DNA from: an uncultured Pseudomonadota bacterium
GTDB taxonomy: Bacteria; SAR324; NAC60-12
Direction of reading: 5' to 3'
NCBI GenBank assembly: GCA_913052275.1
Contig: CAJXDX010000035.1
Location: forward strand, 1-13,428
DNA length: 13,428 bases
A model generated the notes under the pieces. The model was not told where the DNA came from. It searched no databases and saw only the letters and a list, made by a program, of their open reading frames with translations. Both the position numbers and the translations under genes were made by a program. Of this stretch, positions 12,947 to 13,428 are shown one piece after another (positions within the stretch are counted from its first letter, which is position 1; each line of letters starts with the position of its first letter).

Positions 12947-13428
12947 GTGAGACACATACTCATTTTCCTGGCTGTATTTCTTCTGTCTTCCCCTCTCTTT
13001 GGTCAGTCCGAAGAAAGTATTCAGTTTGAAACATTTTTTCAGGAAGCAGAAACTTCAAATTCTGTACAGGAAGATTTTCAGGAACCAGTGCTGTTCCCTG
13101 ACAAACAGCTGGAGCCATTTCAGGACGAAGACGCTGATGGTGTAGCGGATACAGTGCCTCATTCTGAAACTGAAGCTAAGCTTGAGCCGGAACTGCTTAC
13201 AGAGACCGAAGAAGAAACAGTTGCAGAAGCTTATCCGGAAATTGATTCTGGAAATCCGGAAACTTCACAGCAAAAATCCCGTAATCAGGCAGTTGCTGCG
13301 GTAAAAAAACGTCATGGTGTTTTGTCTTACCGCAAGGAAAATGGTGCCTGGGGCTGGTATGATTATGGAGATGAAGGGAATGACGGCAAATATGTGGGAG
13401 ACATCGTGAATATGAAACCAAATGGTTC
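12947..13428 (+). CDS. MORN-family protein 6, secreted, with acidic spacer (3' end outside window)
   Basis: An open frame from GTG 12947 runs off the right edge (160 codons seen). The product starts with a Sec signal peptide (RHILIFLAVFLLSSPLFGQ, cleavage near residue 19-20). About 100 acidic, Glu/Pro/Thr-rich residues follow and are probably disordered. They contain one DEDADGVAD, a D-x-D-x-D-G-x2-D loop like the calcium-binding thrombospondin type 3 motif. Next comes the module shared with MORN proteins 3 and 4: GVLSYRKENGAWGWYDYGDE, then KYVGDIVNMKPNG, which is the first MORN unit. The rest should be further MORN units and the cap. No strong ribosome-binding site precedes the GTG. A TTG at 12911 is an alternative start but would put extra polar residues before the signal peptide. 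Confidence 0.85.
   Translation, partial: MRHILIFLAVFLLSSPLFGQSEESIQFETFFQEAETSNSVQEDFQEPVLFPDKQLEPFQDEDADGVADTVPHSETEAKLEPELLTETEEETVAEAYPEIDSGNPETSQQKSRNQAVAAVKKRHGVLSYRKENGAWGWYDYGDEGNDGKYVGDIVNMKPNG

Overview
The window looks like chromosome of a Gram-negative bacterium with roughly 40-45% G+C by eye. It encodes lipoproteins, Sec-exported proteins and an NnrU-type membrane protein. Secreted MORN-repeat paralogues, a beta-propeller (SBBP) lipoprotein, DUF2237 and small zinc-ribbon proteins together recall uncultured marine delta-like lineages such as SAR324, but also spirochaetes. This placement is an inference from remembered protein style and is weak. No phage, IS, tRNA, rRNA or CRISPR was recognised.

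Layout. Positions 3-1031 (+) hold the 3' part of a trans-sulfuration PLP enzyme. Positions 1121-3501 (-) are a tight housekeeping operon, transcribed as zinc-ribbon protein, recR, tyrS, with 5-6 bp gaps. Positions 3502-4125 are largely non-coding. After that nearly everything is on the + strand. In order come a pentad-repeat lipoprotein (4126-4491), a 560-bp spacer, a DUF2237 gene behind a near-consensus promoter (5055-5453), and an SBBP lipoprotein that ends inside a repeat (5607-6389). Next is a run of MORN-repeat genes at 6514, 7251, 7772, 8604 and 10272, with a sixth at 12947 leaving the right edge. A reverse-strand cupin gene (9752-10114) interrupts them. Between the fifth and sixth MORN genes lie a candidate structured RNA (11200-11271), two small zinc-binding proteins (11434 and 11786) and an NnrU-like gene (12106-12717).

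How it fits together. The left 3.5 kb is ordinary core metabolism, translation and repair. The right 9 kb is dominated by exported proteins built from short repeats: MORN, SBBP and five-residue repeats. The six MORN proteins are clear paralogues, sharing a 23-residue unit and (where the end is visible) a C-terminal cap around Trp-Asn/Asp-x-Thr. Three of them share an N-terminal Trp/Tyr-Gly-Asp-Glu module. They differ in predicted location: one has no signal peptide, one is a lipoprotein and four have Sec signals. This looks like a lineage-specific expanding family of envelope proteins of unknown function. Several start codons were moved downstream or upstream from the longest frame because the chosen start has a ribosome-binding site and an immediate signal peptide.
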